Part shown: one piece after another, positions 36,670 through 47,789 of the stretch
How the letters are laid out: each line of letters begins with the position of its first letter
How positions within the stretch are numbered: the stretch's first letter is position 1
Assembly (NCBI GenBank): GCA_947476295.1
Contig: CANJQC010000020.1
Location: forward strand, 1 to 53,739
Reading direction: 5' to 3'
Origin: Planctomycetaceae bacterium
Lineage (GTDB): Bacteria > Planctomycetota > Planctomycetia > Planctomycetales > Planctomycetaceae
Length of the DNA: 53,739 nucleotides
Made by a program: the position numbers and the translations under genes
Notes under the pieces: generated by a model
Seen by the model: only the letters and a program-made list of their open reading frames with translations
Databases searched by the model: none
What the model was told of the DNA's origin: nothing

Positions 36670-38430
36670 CTAGTTGGCATGCAGCGTAAAGTCGGGATAG
36701 GCATGAGCACCCATTTCCGGACCATCGAGACCGGTGATTTCATCTTGTGCGCTGACTCGCAGTGGTGCGATCAGGTTGCTGATCTTGAACCAGACAAAGG
36801 CCATCGAGAAGCCAAAGGCCCAAACCACGCCAACACACAGCAACTGCGCCCACAATTGTGACACATCACCGTACAGGGCACCACGAACTCCGTCAGTCAA
36901 CACTCCGTCCGTGTCACCTGTTGCATCGAATGCAGACCGGACAACACCGTTCCAACCCATCCCATACTTGCCGTTTGCGAAAATCCCAAGAGCGATCACG
37001 CCCCAGGTCCCGTTAACACCATGCACGGAAATTGCACCGCACGGATCGTCAATTCCTCGACGTTCCCAGAAGAAGACACTGAGGACCACGAGCACACCGG
37101 CAATACCACCAATGACCACTGCGGCCCATGTGTCAACGAACGCACACGGAGCAGTAATCGCCACAAGCCCAGCCAGCATTCCGTTGCACATCATTGTCGG
37201 ATCTGGCTTCATCTTGATCATCATCATGTAGAGCATTGTCGAAATACATCCGGCGACGCCGGCGAGCATCGTATTCACCACAACAGCGCTGATTCGCAGG
37301 TCGGTGCCTGAAAGCGTTGAACCCGGATTAAAACCGAACCATCCAAAACAGAGAATGAATGTTCCCGCCACGACCATCGGGATGTGATGTGCTGTCATCG
37401 GGACTGGTTTGCCATCCACATATTTCCCTATTCGGGGACCAATAATCCAAGCGCCAGCGAGAGCGATCGCTCCACCCATTGCATGCACCACACCAGAACC
37501 TGCGAAGTCTACAACCCCGTGACCAAGGCCCCAGTTCTTCCCTGCCTGAGCCAACCAGCCGCCGCCCCAAACCCAGTTCGCAAACAAACTGTACGGAAGC
37601 GCAACCCACAAGCCATAGAGGCAAAAGTTTTTCCAGCTCCAACGCTCCGCCATCGCACCAGTCGGAATCGTGGCAGTGGTGTCCATGAATACCATCATGA
37701 AAAAGAACAGAGCAAGGACGCTGACGTCATCCATCCCGTTCAGAAAAAAGCCTTTTGTGCCCATCAGACCATATGTGAAAATCCCAGGGGCAGCAGGATC
37801 TCCGCCAATGCCAATTCCTTCATTCAGGATAGAAGTCCCTGGACCAAGTGCTGAATACCAGCCCGGTGCAACCGGACCGTTGAACCAGTTTCCCCAGCCA
37901 ATGGCAAACCCGTATGCCCAAAATGCAAGGCAACCAAGCGGATAGATCATGAGATTCATCGCAGCGGTATGGGCACCGTTCTTCGCGCGACACAGACCCA
38001 CTTCTACCAGCATGAATCCAGCCTGCATGAACATGACAAGAAAACCAGCGATCAGAACCCAAACCATGTTAATGGAAAACATGTTATGGGCAGACCGGTC
38101 ATACAATTTCTCTGGCGTCATTTCTTTAGGATCGCCGTCCCCGACAGGCCCAGCCGACGGGGTGATCCAATAGCCTGCTGCGCCACCACCAGCATCCGGC
38201 CAGATTGGAGCAGCAGGATCCGGGTTGGTACCAGAAAAATATGCTGGCAATTCAGGAGCCGCCGCTGCCTCCTCCGTTACGGGCGCCACGTCTGCGACTG
38301 GTGCCTCAGTCGCTGCTGGCTCTGCAGCGGGATCCTGGGCCAAAAGAACCTCGTCGTTTTGGAGAAAGAGGCACACACCTGCCAGCACCAGGAAGGCCGG
38401 CCTGAACCTATCGCACAATCTGCCCATCAT
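36670..38430 (-). CDS. Ammonium transporter (Amt family), copy 2, longer
   Basis: An Amt protein of about 586 residues with a signal peptide, an Ala/Glu/Pro-rich linker (AAEPAATEAPVADVAPV) and an extra domain before the first helix. Core motifs are FMQAGFMLVEVGLCRAKNG, AMAERWSWKNF, DFAGSGVVHAMGGAIAL and SVHGVNGTWGVIALGIF, with both pore His present. The FFFMMVFMDTT region and the longer loops set it apart from copy 1, so the two are different subfamilies rather than a recent duplication. AAGGGG before ATG 38430 decides the start; the longer frame to 38481 lacks such a site. It is 247 bp upstream of copy 1 and may share its transcript. Confidence 0.9.
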   Translation of the reverse strand: MMGRLCDRFRPAFLVLAGVCLFLQNDEVLLAQDPAAEPAATEAPVADVAPVTEEAAAAPELPAYFSGTNPDPAAPIWPDAGGGAAGYWITPSAGPVGDGDPKEMTPEKLYDRSAHNMFSINMVWVLIAGFLVMFMQAGFMLVEVGLCRAKNGAHTAAMNLMIYPLGCLAFWAYGFAIGWGNWFNGPVAPGWYSALGPGTSILNEGIGIGGDPAAPGIFTYGLMGTKGFFLNGMDDVSVLALFFFMMVFMDTTATIPTGAMAERWSWKNFCLYGLWVALPYSLFANWVWGGGWLAQAGKNWGLGHGVVDFAGSGVVHAMGGAIALAGAWIIGPRIGKYVDGKPVPMTAHHIPMVVAGTFILCFGWFGFNPGSTLSGTDLRISAVVVNTMLAGVAGCISTMLYMMMIKMKPDPTMMCNGMLAGLVAITAPCAFVDTWAAVVIGGIAGVLVVLSVFFWERRGIDDPCGAISVHGVNGTWGVIALGIFANGKYGMGWNGVVRSAFDATGDTDGVLTDGVRGALYGDVSQLWAQLLCVGVVWAFGFSMAFVWFKISNLIAPLRVSAQDEITGLDGPEMGAHAYPDFTLHAN

Positions 38431-39206
38431 CGCTTTTCCCCTTGCTTTCAGACTTGAATCATGGTGTCTGACGATCAGCACTTAGCACTGCGTCGCAGCA
38501 TGAGCTTTGTTCGTTTAGGCGTTCATGGCAGAATTGCCCTAAGAAAAGGCACTTCATTCAGCCAGAACCGGACGTTGAACCCATCAGGAGGCTGGGAAGC
38601 TTTTTGCTCGCATCAACCACCCGATGTTGCTCCTTCACTCTCGCATCGTTCGCCGCCATGCAAACGAAGTGACCTGCTCTAGGGTTTTGCAAACGACGTG
38701 CCCGAATGTGCAGGTGACAATGTTTTGTTTGATGCAACATGTTGATATTAAACAGTTTAAATCAATCTGTTCAGTCGATTGTGCACCGTCGCGATACTAG
38801 GAATTTCAAGTTGTGCATTAATTATGAGCACGTGTGTTCATATTGCGAGCGTATTGTCGAAAGTGGTTTTTCGAGGTAGCTCGCGGGCCACCAAACCTTG
38901 GCTGCGTGGTGTCTCGTCATCCTGCATTTGAGACAACCATCAACACTGCGATACTCAATCCGAACATGCCGAGCCAAGGCTGCGAAGTTTTTACGCTGCG
39001 GTGGGGGGCATTCTGAGTCTGCATGATTCGTGGTCCCCGAAATTGAGACCGCCGAAAACACCGCGTGAACTCGACCGACAAACTCCGCGTCTTGTGATTA
39101 GACTCGTTTCCGATTAAAAACCGCGAGCAATTGCGGAGAGTGGCTCTGCCTGAAACCATCGATTGATCGATCTTTGTCCTAAGTTCAAACTGCAAAGTGC
39201 CCCAAC
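38431..39206. other. Long intergenic region between the divergent amt and serA genes
   Basis: No convincing gene in 776 bp. It holds a 13-bp palindrome TTAAACAGTTTAA (38748-38760) in an AT-rich part, an AACATGTT palindrome just left of it, and two TTGTGCA copies (about 38779 and 38812), the first reading TGCACC like half of an NtrC site. I found no sigma-54 promoter of the TGGCAC-N5-TTGC form. The short frame 38834-39016 has no supporting feature. Confidence 0.4.
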
Positions 39207-40841
<1,635 letters not shown>

Positions 40842-40928
40842 GACTTCAAATTCGTAAGAAGAATATTTCCGTCAGCCTTCCTATATTGTACGATAGGCAC
40901 CAGTGTCCTTCGTCGTTTTCCGTGAGAT

Positions 40929-40942
40929 GGACATGCATGTCT
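40929..40942. promoter_or_regulatory. Palindrome GACATGCATGTC upstream of ilvB
   Basis: GACATGCATGTC (40930-40941) is a perfect 12-bp palindrome within GAGATGGACATGCATGTCTC, 38 bp before the ilvB start. It resembles the GGACAT-type palindromes at 2309 and 26767. It may be an operator or a copy of a dispersed repeat. Confidence 0.4.
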
Positions 40943-40979
40943 CTCCAATTTTGAACACTCGATAAAGAAAGTCACGACG

Positions 40980-42755
40980 TTGGCTACCGTTGAAAAAGCA
41001 ACTCAGACAATTAACGGTGCCCAGATTCTGATCGAGATGCTCGTTCGGCTGGGGACAGACACGATTTACGCATATCCGGGGGGCTGCAGCATGCCCTTGC
41101 ATCAGGCCCTGCGTGAGCAACGCGACAACATTCGCACGATTCTGCCTCGGCACGAACAAGGCGGCTGTTTTGCGGCTCAGGGAATCGCCCGATCCACAGG
41201 CAAGACCGGCGTGGTCATGGCCACCAGCGGGCCAGGAGCGACCAATCTAGTGACCGGGATTGCCGACGCCAAACTGGATAGTATTCCGTTGATCGCGATC
41301 ACCGGACAGGTTCCTCAGGCAGTCATTGGCACTGATGCGTTCCAGGAAACCCCGATGGTCGAGGTCTGCCGCGCGATCACTAAACATCACTACATGATCA
41401 CCAGCATCCGGGACGTTGCGAGGATTGTGAAGGAATCCTTCCACATCGCGTCAACCGGACGACCTGGTCCCGTGCTCATCGACTTCCCCAAAGACGTCCA
41501 GCTGGAAACGATGCCATTGAGCGAAGTGAATTTCGATCCGCCGATGAATCTGCCGGGCTATCATCCCGAGGTACCTTCCGTTGCTCCTGAACAGATTCGG
41601 CAGATACTCGCAGCGATTCGTCGTTCCCGCCGACCGGTGCTGTACGTGGGTGGTGGTTGTATTCAGAGCGAAGCAGCAGAAGAGCTGACAAAATTTGCGT
41701 TGCGAACGGGGATTCCGGTCACGATGACGGTAATGGGTCTGGGGGTCTTCCCGGGGACTCATCCCCAGTCGCTGCACATGCTGGGAATGCATGGCACGGT
41801 CTATGCGAATTATGCGGTGGACCAGTCGGACTTGCTTTTGGCGTTCGGTGTGCGATTTGATGATCGCGTAACCGGGAAGCTGGAAGAATTTGCAAAGCAC
41901 GGAAAAATTGTGCATGTGGATATTGATCCGTCTGAGATCAATAAAAATAAGGAAGCGCATATCCCGATCCATGCCGATGTCCGCGAAACATTGATCGCTC
42001 TCAACGCCGCTCTGGACGACGCGGACATTCCGGATCTGACCGAATGGCGTCACATGATCGACGGCTGGAAGGACAAATTTCCGCTGGCCTACGCGACCGC
42101 TGGAGATGCAATTCTGCAGCAATACGCAATCGATGAACTGTGGCGGCAGACGCAGAACATGGACTGTTACGTGACCGTGGGCGTGGGCCAGCACCAGATG
42201 TGGGCGGCACAGTTCTACAAGTTCAACAAGCCACGTCGCTGGTTGAGCAGTTCTGGTCTGGGAACCATGGGGTTCGGTCTGCCTGCCGCGATGGGCGTAC
42301 AGTCCGCGCATCCGGATTCGCTGGTATTTGATATCGATGGCGACGGTTCTTTCCAGATGAATATCCAGGAACTCGCAACGCTGCACTGCGAAAAACTTCC
42401 GGTAAAAATTCTGTTGCTGAACAATCAACATCTGGGCATGGTTGTGCAGTGGGAAGACCGATTCAATTCCGGTCGGCGAGCTCACACGTATCTTGGCCCG
42501 TCCGATCATCCGGAAGCACTCGGTGAAGGCGACGGTACAATGCCGACCGACACCTTTCCGAACTTTGTCGGAATCGCTGAAAGCTACGGCGTCAAGGCTC
42601 GACAAATCCGCAGTAAGGCCGAATACCCAAAGGCAATCGCGGAAATGATCAGCCACAAAGGTCCATATCTGCTTGACGTCGTCTGCCCGTATCAGGAGCA
42701 CGTCCTGCCCATGATCCCCAGCGGCAAGACAGTGCGCGAGATCATTGTCGAATAG
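40980..42755 (+). CDS. ilvB: Acetolactate synthase, large (catalytic) subunit
   Basis: A thiamine-diphosphate enzyme that joins two pyruvates, or pyruvate and 2-oxobutyrate, in branched-chain amino acid synthesis. Glu59 in LPRHEQGGC is the cofactor-activating residue, and [16 protein letters not shown] with a downstream NN is the ThDP-Mg motif. [16 protein letters not shown] appears here as [16 protein letters not shown] in the middle FAD region. The 591-residue length is normal. The start is TTG ([10 protein letters not shown] written as Met). No small-subunit ilvN gene follows, so it must lie elsewhere or be absent. Confidence 0.94.
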   Translation: MATVEKATQTINGAQILIEMLVRLGTDTIYAYPGGCSMPLHQALREQRDNIRTILPRHEQGGCFAAQGIARSTGKTGVVMATSGPGATNLVTGIADAKLDSIPLIAITGQVPQAVIGTDAFQETPMVEVCRAITKHHYMITSIRDVARIVKESFHIASTGRPGPVLIDFPKDVQLETMPLSEVNFDPPMNLPGYHPEVPSVAPEQIRQILAAIRRSRRPVLYVGGGCIQSEAAEELTKFALRTGIPVTMTVMGLGVFPGTHPQSLHMLGMHGTVYANYAVDQSDLLLAFGVRFDDRVTGKLEEFAKHGKIVHVDIDPSEINKNKEAHIPIHADVRETLIALNAALDDADIPDLTEWRHMIDGWKDKFPLAYATAGDAILQQYAIDELWRQTQNMDCYVTVGVGQHQMWAAQFYKFNKPRRWLSSSGLGTMGFGLPAAMGVQSAHPDSLVFDIDGDGSFQMNIQELATLHCEKLPVKILLLNNQHLGMVVQWEDRFNSGRRAHTYLGPSDHPEALGEGDGTMPTDTFPNFVGIAESYGVKARQIRSKAEYPKAIAEMISHKGPYLLDVVCPYQEHVLPMIPSGKTVREIIVE

Positions 42756-42951
42756 GAATCAGTCGCAACGCCGGAGCCGGCGCACTGGTGACTTTTTCCA
42801 CCGCAGGTGGTAACTTGACCATCGGAGCTTCCTTGTATCTCGACCACGCTCGATAAAACGCGGCCACGGAGGTTTTGTTAGCGGTTCATAATCAACAATC
42901 CGCTGGTGCCGTGCCGTTCATGGATGATTGCATCTCAGCTGCCACCGCAAT

Positions 42952-44202
42952 TCAATCCGTCAGGATCCCGGCGATGCACGCAGTCATGCAGCACGCGAGA
43001 GTTCCGCCCAGCATGGCGCGCATTCCGAGTTGCGTCAAATCTGTGCGGCGCCCCGGGGCTATGGCTCCGATGCCACCGATCTGAATGCCGATTGAAGCAA
43101 AGTTGGAAAATCCGCACAGGGCGTAAGTGGAAATGATGATGGCTCGCTTCGACAATGTTGGCGCAATGCCGGCATCGACATCGCCCATCATCACATCAAG
43201 CTGAGCATAAGCAACGAGCTCCGTGGCCACCATTTTGATGCCCAGCAATTGACCTACGGAAGCACATTCTTTCCATTCGACACCCATGAACCATGAGATG
43301 GGCGAAAATACGACTCCCAGAATTCGCGACATTGTGAGCGGTTGCCAGTCCTGATGTCCCAACAAATCAAATATCCACGCCGATCCCTGAGTCAGACCGT
43401 AATCCAGCATCGCAATGAGTCCGAAGAATGCAATCAGCATCGCACCGACATTAAGTGCCAGCATAAGACCGTCCGTAGCTCCTGTGGTCGCTGCTTCAAT
43501 CAGGTTGGACGTTTCTCGCGGCATGGCGTGTTTTGAAACACCCAGCGTTTCCGGAGTGTCGACTTCGGGCTGCATAACTTTTGCGATCAACAAACCTGCG
43601 GGCGCGGAAATGACGGACGCTGTCATCAGGTGCCCGGCATCGATGCCCCAGCCGACATACAGCGCCATCACACCGCCAGCCACTGTTGCGAAACCCCCAA
43701 CCATGACCGCCATAAGTTCAGAACGTGTCATTCTCGCGACGTATGGTCGTACAACCAGCGGTGCTTCTGTCTGTCCGACAAAGATATTGGCAGATGCTGA
43801 GAGGCTTTCGGCTCCCGATGTTCCGAGGGTCACCTGCATGACATAGCCCAGAATGCGAACAACAAACTGCATCACCCCCAGATGATACAACACCGACATC
43901 AGCGCTGAGAAGAAGATGATCGTGGGCAGAACTTTAAATGCAAAGTAATGATCGCGGAAATTTTCACCAAACACTTTCTCATTGCCGACATCAACAAAAT
44001 CCATGAGCGTATTAAAGCACAGACCAGCTTTTTCAAAGAAGATACGTCCCGGCTTGGTCTTGATTGTGAGCCAGGCGAACGTCACCTGCAGCAGCGTTCC
44101 TCCCAACACAACACGCCATGGAAAACGCTGCTTGTGGGAACTCATCAGCCACGCCAGAAATATCATGACGAAGTAACCAAAAGCCGCGATGTACTGATGC
44201 AT
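42952..44202 (-). CDS. Concentrative nucleoside transporter (CNT/NupC family)
   Basis: An inner-membrane symporter that imports nucleosides with H+ or Na+. The family signature SANIFVGQTEAPLVVRPYV is present near 152-170, and a second conserved stretch STYALCGFSNFASIGIQIGGIGAIAPGR near the end is typical. It has 416 residues with about ten hydrophobic segments. Neighbouring genes run the other way, so it is likely transcribed alone. A REP-like palindrome lies about 140 bp upstream of its start. Confidence 0.9.
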   Translation of the reverse strand: MHQYIAAFGYFVMIFLAWLMSSHKQRFPWRVVLGGTLLQVTFAWLTIKTKPGRIFFEKAGLCFNTLMDFVDVGNEKVFGENFRDHYFAFKVLPTIIFFSALMSVLYHLGVMQFVVRILGYVMQVTLGTSGAESLSASANIFVGQTEAPLVVRPYVARMTRSELMAVMVGGFATVAGGVMALYVGWGIDAGHLMTASVISAPAGLLIAKVMQPEVDTPETLGVSKHAMPRETSNLIEAATTGATDGLMLALNVGAMLIAFFGLIAMLDYGLTQGSAWIFDLLGHQDWQPLTMSRILGVVFSPISWFMGVEWKECASVGQLLGIKMVATELVAYAQLDVMMGDVDAGIAPTLSKRAIIISTYALCGFSNFASIGIQIGGIGAIAPGRRTDLTQLGMRAMLGGTLACCMTACIAGILTD

Positions 44203-44342
44203 GAAAAAGTGCTTTGAATCAGAGCCACGGAATGTTCAGAATACTGCTCGCCTGATGTAGGATCGCCTGCCTGCCGCGTATCATGTTCGCAGAGTGTCGC
44301 GGATTTTTCACGCGACTCACACAGCTGAGTCTCTGTGAGACA

Positions 44343-44409
44343 GGTTTACCGCACAGCCGCAGGCGAGGAGTTCATCGAATGCAGCCTCGCCTGCGGCATC
44401 GGGTTAAAC
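44343..44409. repeat. Palindromic REP-like element, copy A
   Basis: The inner arms GCCGCAGGCGAGG (44356-44368) and CCTCGCCTGCGGC (44385-44397) are a perfect 13-bp inverted repeat. The outer arms GTTTACC (44344-44350) and GGTTAAAC (44402-44409) extend it. On the minus strand the right arm reads GTTTAACCCGATGCC followed by GCAGGCGAGG, closely matching copy B at 45430-45494. Confidence 0.8.
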
Positions 44410-44459
44410 GGAAAAACAAACCAATTTGAAGACTAAGAATCTAAACAAGGAATCACATT

Positions 44460-45248
44460 GTGTCCGATCAACTCTTTTCGGTCTCAGGTCAGCATATTCT
44501 GATCACAGGTGGCAGTCGCGGGATCGGGCGCGCGATTGCCGAGGGATTTGCAGCACGCGGGGCGAAGGTTTTGATCTGCAGCCGCAGTCAGGAATCGATC
44601 GACGCCGCGGTGAATGAAATGCAGGAGGCAGGAATGTCTGTCTCAGGCATGACCTGTGACGTCAGTGATCCGGAACAGATCAAGTCCACAGTTGCTGCGG
44701 CGATTGATCAAATGGAACACATCGATACTTTGATCAACGTTGCAGGCGTCAATCGCCGTCAGCGAGCGGAAACATTCACTGCCGCCGACTATGACTTTGT
44801 GCTCGACACAAATCTGCGAGGTGCCTTTCTGATGTCGCTGGAAGTGGGACGGCACATGATCGAACGCCGATCGGGCACACAGATCAACATTGAATCGCTC
44901 AACACCTGGATGCCGCTCAAGGGCGTGCTGCCGTATGCGATGAGCAAATTCGGGATGCAGGGCATGACGCGCGGACTGGCTTTGGAATGGGGCCGTCACG
45001 GAATTCGCGTCAACAGCCTTGCTCCGGGTTTTGTCCTCACGGATCTGACGAAAAAACTTTGGTCCGATCCCGCCATGCAGGCATGGAACGCTGCTAACTC
45101 GCCACTCGGAAGACTCGGCCAGCCAGACGATATGATCGGCACCGCCATCTTTCTGGCTTCAAAAGCGTCGGCATTCATGACAGGTCAGACACTCTACGTC
45201 GACGGTGGTTTTTCATCCGGCTGGAGCTGGCCAATTCCGCTTTCATGA
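44460..45248 (+). CDS. Short-chain dehydrogenase/reductase (gluconate 5-dehydrogenase-like)
   Basis: A classical SDR of 262 residues. It has the cofactor motif TGGSRGIG (about 17-24), the NVAG motif, the catalytic Ser in INIESLNTW, Tyr-x-x-x-Lys as YAMSK, and the end GQTLYVDGGFSSGW. The series Ser-Arg after the first strand (SRSQES) suggests NADP preference. The overall pattern is close to gluconate 5-dehydrogenase or 2-deoxygluconate dehydrogenase, so a sugar-acid substrate is plausible but not shown. The start is GTG at 44460. REP-like elements lie on both sides. Confidence 0.88.
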   Translation: MSDQLFSVSGQHILITGGSRGIGRAIAEGFAARGAKVLICSRSQESIDAAVNEMQEAGMSVSGMTCDVSDPEQIKSTVAAAIDQMEHIDTLINVAGVNRRQRAETFTAADYDFVLDTNLRGAFLMSLEVGRHMIERRSGTQINIESLNTWMPLKGVLPYAMSKFGMQGMTRGLALEWGRHGIRVNSLAPGFVLTDLTKKLWSDPAMQAWNAANSPLGRLGQPDDMIGTAIFLASKASAFMTGQTLYVDGGFSSGWSWPIPLS

Positions 45249-45429
45249 TTGTGTCATATTCGGGCGTGCAGGAAATCTCGGATTCGACCACAATACCTCT
45301 CATGAGTCACTTTGACTCAAGGACCTGCGCGACGGCAGTTGGGCTGGCAGTAGTAGAAAACGTACCAGAGAGCCGGAGGTGTCAATCCTTGTCATTACCC
45401 ACATCTTCCCTGAAGAATCGGCCTCTCTC

Positions 45430-45494
45430 GTTTATCCCGAGCCTGCGGCGATGGCTCCTTCAATCCAACGCCTCGCCGTTGGCTCGGGTTAAAC
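45430..45494. repeat. Palindromic REP-like element, copy B
   Basis: The left arm GTTTATCCCGAGCC... (45430-45454) and right arm ...GGCTCGGGTTAAAC (45470-45494) pair at about 20 of 25 positions. The right arm read on the minus strand (GTTTAACCCGAGCC then GGCGAGG) matches copy A at 44343-44409 in the same order, which shows both belong to one repeat family. Confidence 0.78.
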
Positions 45495-45550
45495 ATTTAC
45501 CACAGCAAAGTGACCAGAAACGTGCGACCATTTTCTCAATGGATGCATCA

Positions 45551-45566
45551 AGGGACATACGTCCCT
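45551..45566. promoter_or_regulatory. Inverted repeat AGGGACATACGTCCCT before the GH15-like gene
   Basis: AGGGAC and GTCCCT flank the four bases ATAC, 28 bp before the start at 45594. The GGACAT half resembles the palindromes at 2309, 26767 and 40929. Confidence 0.3.
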
Positions 45567-45593
45567 CTCTCGCCTTGAAGGAGACATGAGACA

Positions 45594-46910
45594 ATGGATT
45601 GGGCGAAGTCAGCACCGGTGGACTGGATTCAGAAATCAACGACGGCGAAAGACGTGCGTGAGCTGACTCAGTTTCTTGAAAAGCAGGGAACGTTTCTGTT
45701 TCCGACGCTGCCGAATGGACTCTTCTCCGCCGCTGCAGGCGAGGGCGGCGATTTTGAATTGTCGGGATACCACAACGTCTGGGTCCGGGACAACATCCAG
45801 ATCGCATGGGCGCATCTGGCCGTGCTGAACGATGCCTCAATTCCTCGCGCGTGCATTCAGTCCATCACTGAATTCTTTTCGAAGTATCGGCACCGATTTA
45901 CAGAAATCATTGACGGAACCGCCGATGCGTCAGATCCGATGAACCGGCCGCACATTCGTTTCGACGGCACGCATCTGACAGAGAATACTGAAAAATGGGC
46001 ACATGCGCAGAACGACGCGCTGGGATATTTCCTGTGGCTTTCATGTCAGCTGATCATTCGCGGTGATTTGGCGACCGATGCGGTTGACTGGGCGCTGCTG
46101 GCCCAATTGGTGCGCTACTGGCAAGTCGTCGAAGTCTGGCAGGATGCAGATAGTGGTCATTGGGAAGAAGTACGCAAAGTTGCGGCGTCCAGCATTGGCT
46201 GTGTGGTGGCTGGACTATCCTTGCTGCGCGAACTGATGCAGCGGTCTGCTGTGAGCAGGCACCTGGCTAGCGGGAGTCATCCCATCACGATCACGGATGT
46301 GGACGGTCTGTTGGTCGAATGCCGCAAGGCCCTGCATGAGATTCTCCCTGCGGAATGTATTCAATCAGACCCCCTTCAGAATCGCCGCTATGATGCCGCG
46401 TTGCTGTTTCTGATTTATCCGCTCAACGTTCTGAAAGATCGAGCACTGGAAGACACGATCCTCGCCGACGTGAAGATGCAATTGCAGGGACCGTACGGCA
46501 TTCGTCGCTATCCGGGCGATTCCTATTGGTGTGCAGACTATCGGACGTTGATGTCTGCAGAAGCGAGGACCGCAGATTTCAGCGATGATCTGGATGCACG
46601 GGATAAACTGCTGAAGCCCGGCATGGAAGCTCAATGGTGCATCTTCGATTCGATCATCGCGTGCATTCACGGACAACGGTATCTGGCCGACCGTGATCCC
46701 GCGTCACTGCAACTGCAGATTGAAGCGACTCATCGATCTCTGTCGCAGTTGACACCGGCCCGAAGTCGGTTTCCACAGTATCGCTGCCCGGAATCGTACT
46801 TCTGCGAAAACGGCGAATGGATTCCAAACGACATTACGCCACTGCTGTGGACGCAGGCCAACCTTTGGCAAGCGTTGACAATGCTGGAACAATCACTTGG
46901 AAAGCGATAG
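45594..46910 (+). CDS. GH15-like (glucoamylase / phosphorylase-kinase alpha-beta type) protein
   Basis: A 438-residue protein with an (alpha/alpha)6-type pattern. YHNVWVRDNIQIAWAHLA (about 59-76), KWAHAQNDALGYFLWLS (about 134-150) and EVWQDADSGHWEEVRKVAASSIG (about 182-204) are the conserved stretches of the GH15 family and phosphorylase b kinase regulatory subunits; the last contains the acidic residues of the active-site region. There is no signal peptide, so it should act in the cytoplasm, perhaps on glycogen-derived or other alpha-glucans. Both the activity and the substrate are inference. It follows a REP-like element and is not closely linked to the SDR gene. Confidence 0.72.
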   Translation: MDWAKSAPVDWIQKSTTAKDVRELTQFLEKQGTFLFPTLPNGLFSAAAGEGGDFELSGYHNVWVRDNIQIAWAHLAVLNDASIPRACIQSITEFFSKYRHRFTEIIDGTADASDPMNRPHIRFDGTHLTENTEKWAHAQNDALGYFLWLSCQLIIRGDLATDAVDWALLAQLVRYWQVVEVWQDADSGHWEEVRKVAASSIGCVVAGLSLLRELMQRSAVSRHLASGSHPITITDVDGLLVECRKALHEILPAECIQSDPLQNRRYDAALLFLIYPLNVLKDRALEDTILADVKMQLQGPYGIRRYPGDSYWCADYRTLMSAEARTADFSDDLDARDKLLKPGMEAQWCIFDSIIACIHGQRYLADRDPASLQLQIEATHRSLSQLTPARSRFPQYRCPESYFCENGEWIPNDITPLLWTQANLWQALTMLEQSLGKR

Positions 46911-47141
46911 AGGGTGCCGTCGGCAAGCGGTGTGGCGCTGGCCGAATGTGCCAGACTGCGAGGCAACGCAGTGATCTAAAACGAGATCCGTTGTTCCTTT
47001 GTAAACATTCAAATTGCCTTGTTTCACCAGCTAGGAAAACTTCCTGAGCCGAAATCTGCCCACAGATTCTTCTGACGAGGCTTATTTCTGACGTTTCACT
47101 TCCATCACACTGCAGTTCTCCAGCAATTCGAAATTCAGATC

Positions 47142-47525
47142 TTAGTTGACTTCCAGTTGAAGCGGCTTGCCAGGCTCAACGTCGATCTGTCGATCCAGTG
47201 ATCCGGCTTGGAATTCTTCGCTGATGGTGGCAAATGCTTTTCGAGATTCGGCACCAGATCCCTCTGAGAGATACCAAGTGTAGCGGCCCGGGCTAATCTG
47301 TGCTTCGAACTTTCCATCCTTCAACGGAACTACTGCGGGAAGTGCCCCGGCTCCCGTCGGCTGAAAGTTCAGAACAACGTTGGCCACCGGCTGGCCTTTC
47401 TGAATGACTGTGCCTGTAACTGCCGTGGGCTCCGGATTGGGGGTTGTAACAGAACCGCCACATCCGACCAAGAACACACTACATACCGAGATAACCAGAA
47501 ACTGTAAGACGGAAGAATTTCGCAT
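47142..47525 (-). CDS. Small predicted lipoprotein with a beta-sandwich (carboxypeptidase regulatory-like) domain
   Basis: A 127-residue protein with a signal sequence and lipobox (FLVGCGG, Cys at about 22). The mature part VTGTVIQKGQPVANVVLNFQPTG and DGKFEAQISPGRYTWYL looks like a transthyretin/carboxypeptidase-regulatory fold common in planctomycete lipoproteins. These are often encoded directly after DUF1559 genes, as here (264 bp downstream of the DUF1559 stop, same strand). The role is unknown. Confidence 0.72.
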   Translation of the reverse strand: MRNSSVLQFLVISVCSVFLVGCGGSVTTPNPEPTAVTGTVIQKGQPVANVVLNFQPTGAGALPAVVPLKDGKFEAQISPGRYTWYLSEGSGAESRKAFATISEEFQAGSLDRQIDVEPGKPLQLEVN

Positions 47526-47724
47526 AGCGAGAACAAGACCTCACAAAGTTTAGGAACATCAAATCAGGAAATCGTCATGACGACATTATTTCTGCCGCAG
47601 CCGGATTCTTCAGAGCTCTGGCTTCATCGCCGCAGCGGGCGTTCACCGCAGGCCTGAAGTGGATTACTGGAGAGACCAGCTGACTGCTCTGAAAAAGGCA
47701 GAGAAAGGTGAGGGCCACCAACAA

Positions 47725-47753
47725 CTGCCAGTCCATCAGTGATGGACTGGCAG
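47725..47753 (-). terminator. Strong hairpin between the DUF1559 gene and the lipoprotein gene
   Basis: CTGCCAGTCCATCA and TGATGGACTGGCAG are perfectly complementary over 14 bp around one central base (effective loop about 5 nt). It lies 36 bp after the stop of the leftward DUF1559 gene. On the minus strand it is followed by TTGTTGG rather than a T-run, so it may reduce read-through or protect the mRNA end instead of ending transcription fully. Confidence 0.6.
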
Positions 47754-47789
47754 GTTCCGAAGCGCCTTGAATAGCACCATTCTGTTCGA

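Noticed and set aside
38834-39016. 60-residue plus-strand frame between amt and serA
   Set aside because: No Shine-Dalgarno sequence or motif, and a competing minus-strand frame covers the same DNA.
41451-42701. Minus-strand frame of 416 residues
   Set aside because: It lies entirely antisense to ilvB, whose motifs are unmistakable; its composition (many His, Arg and Gln) is that of a shadow frame.
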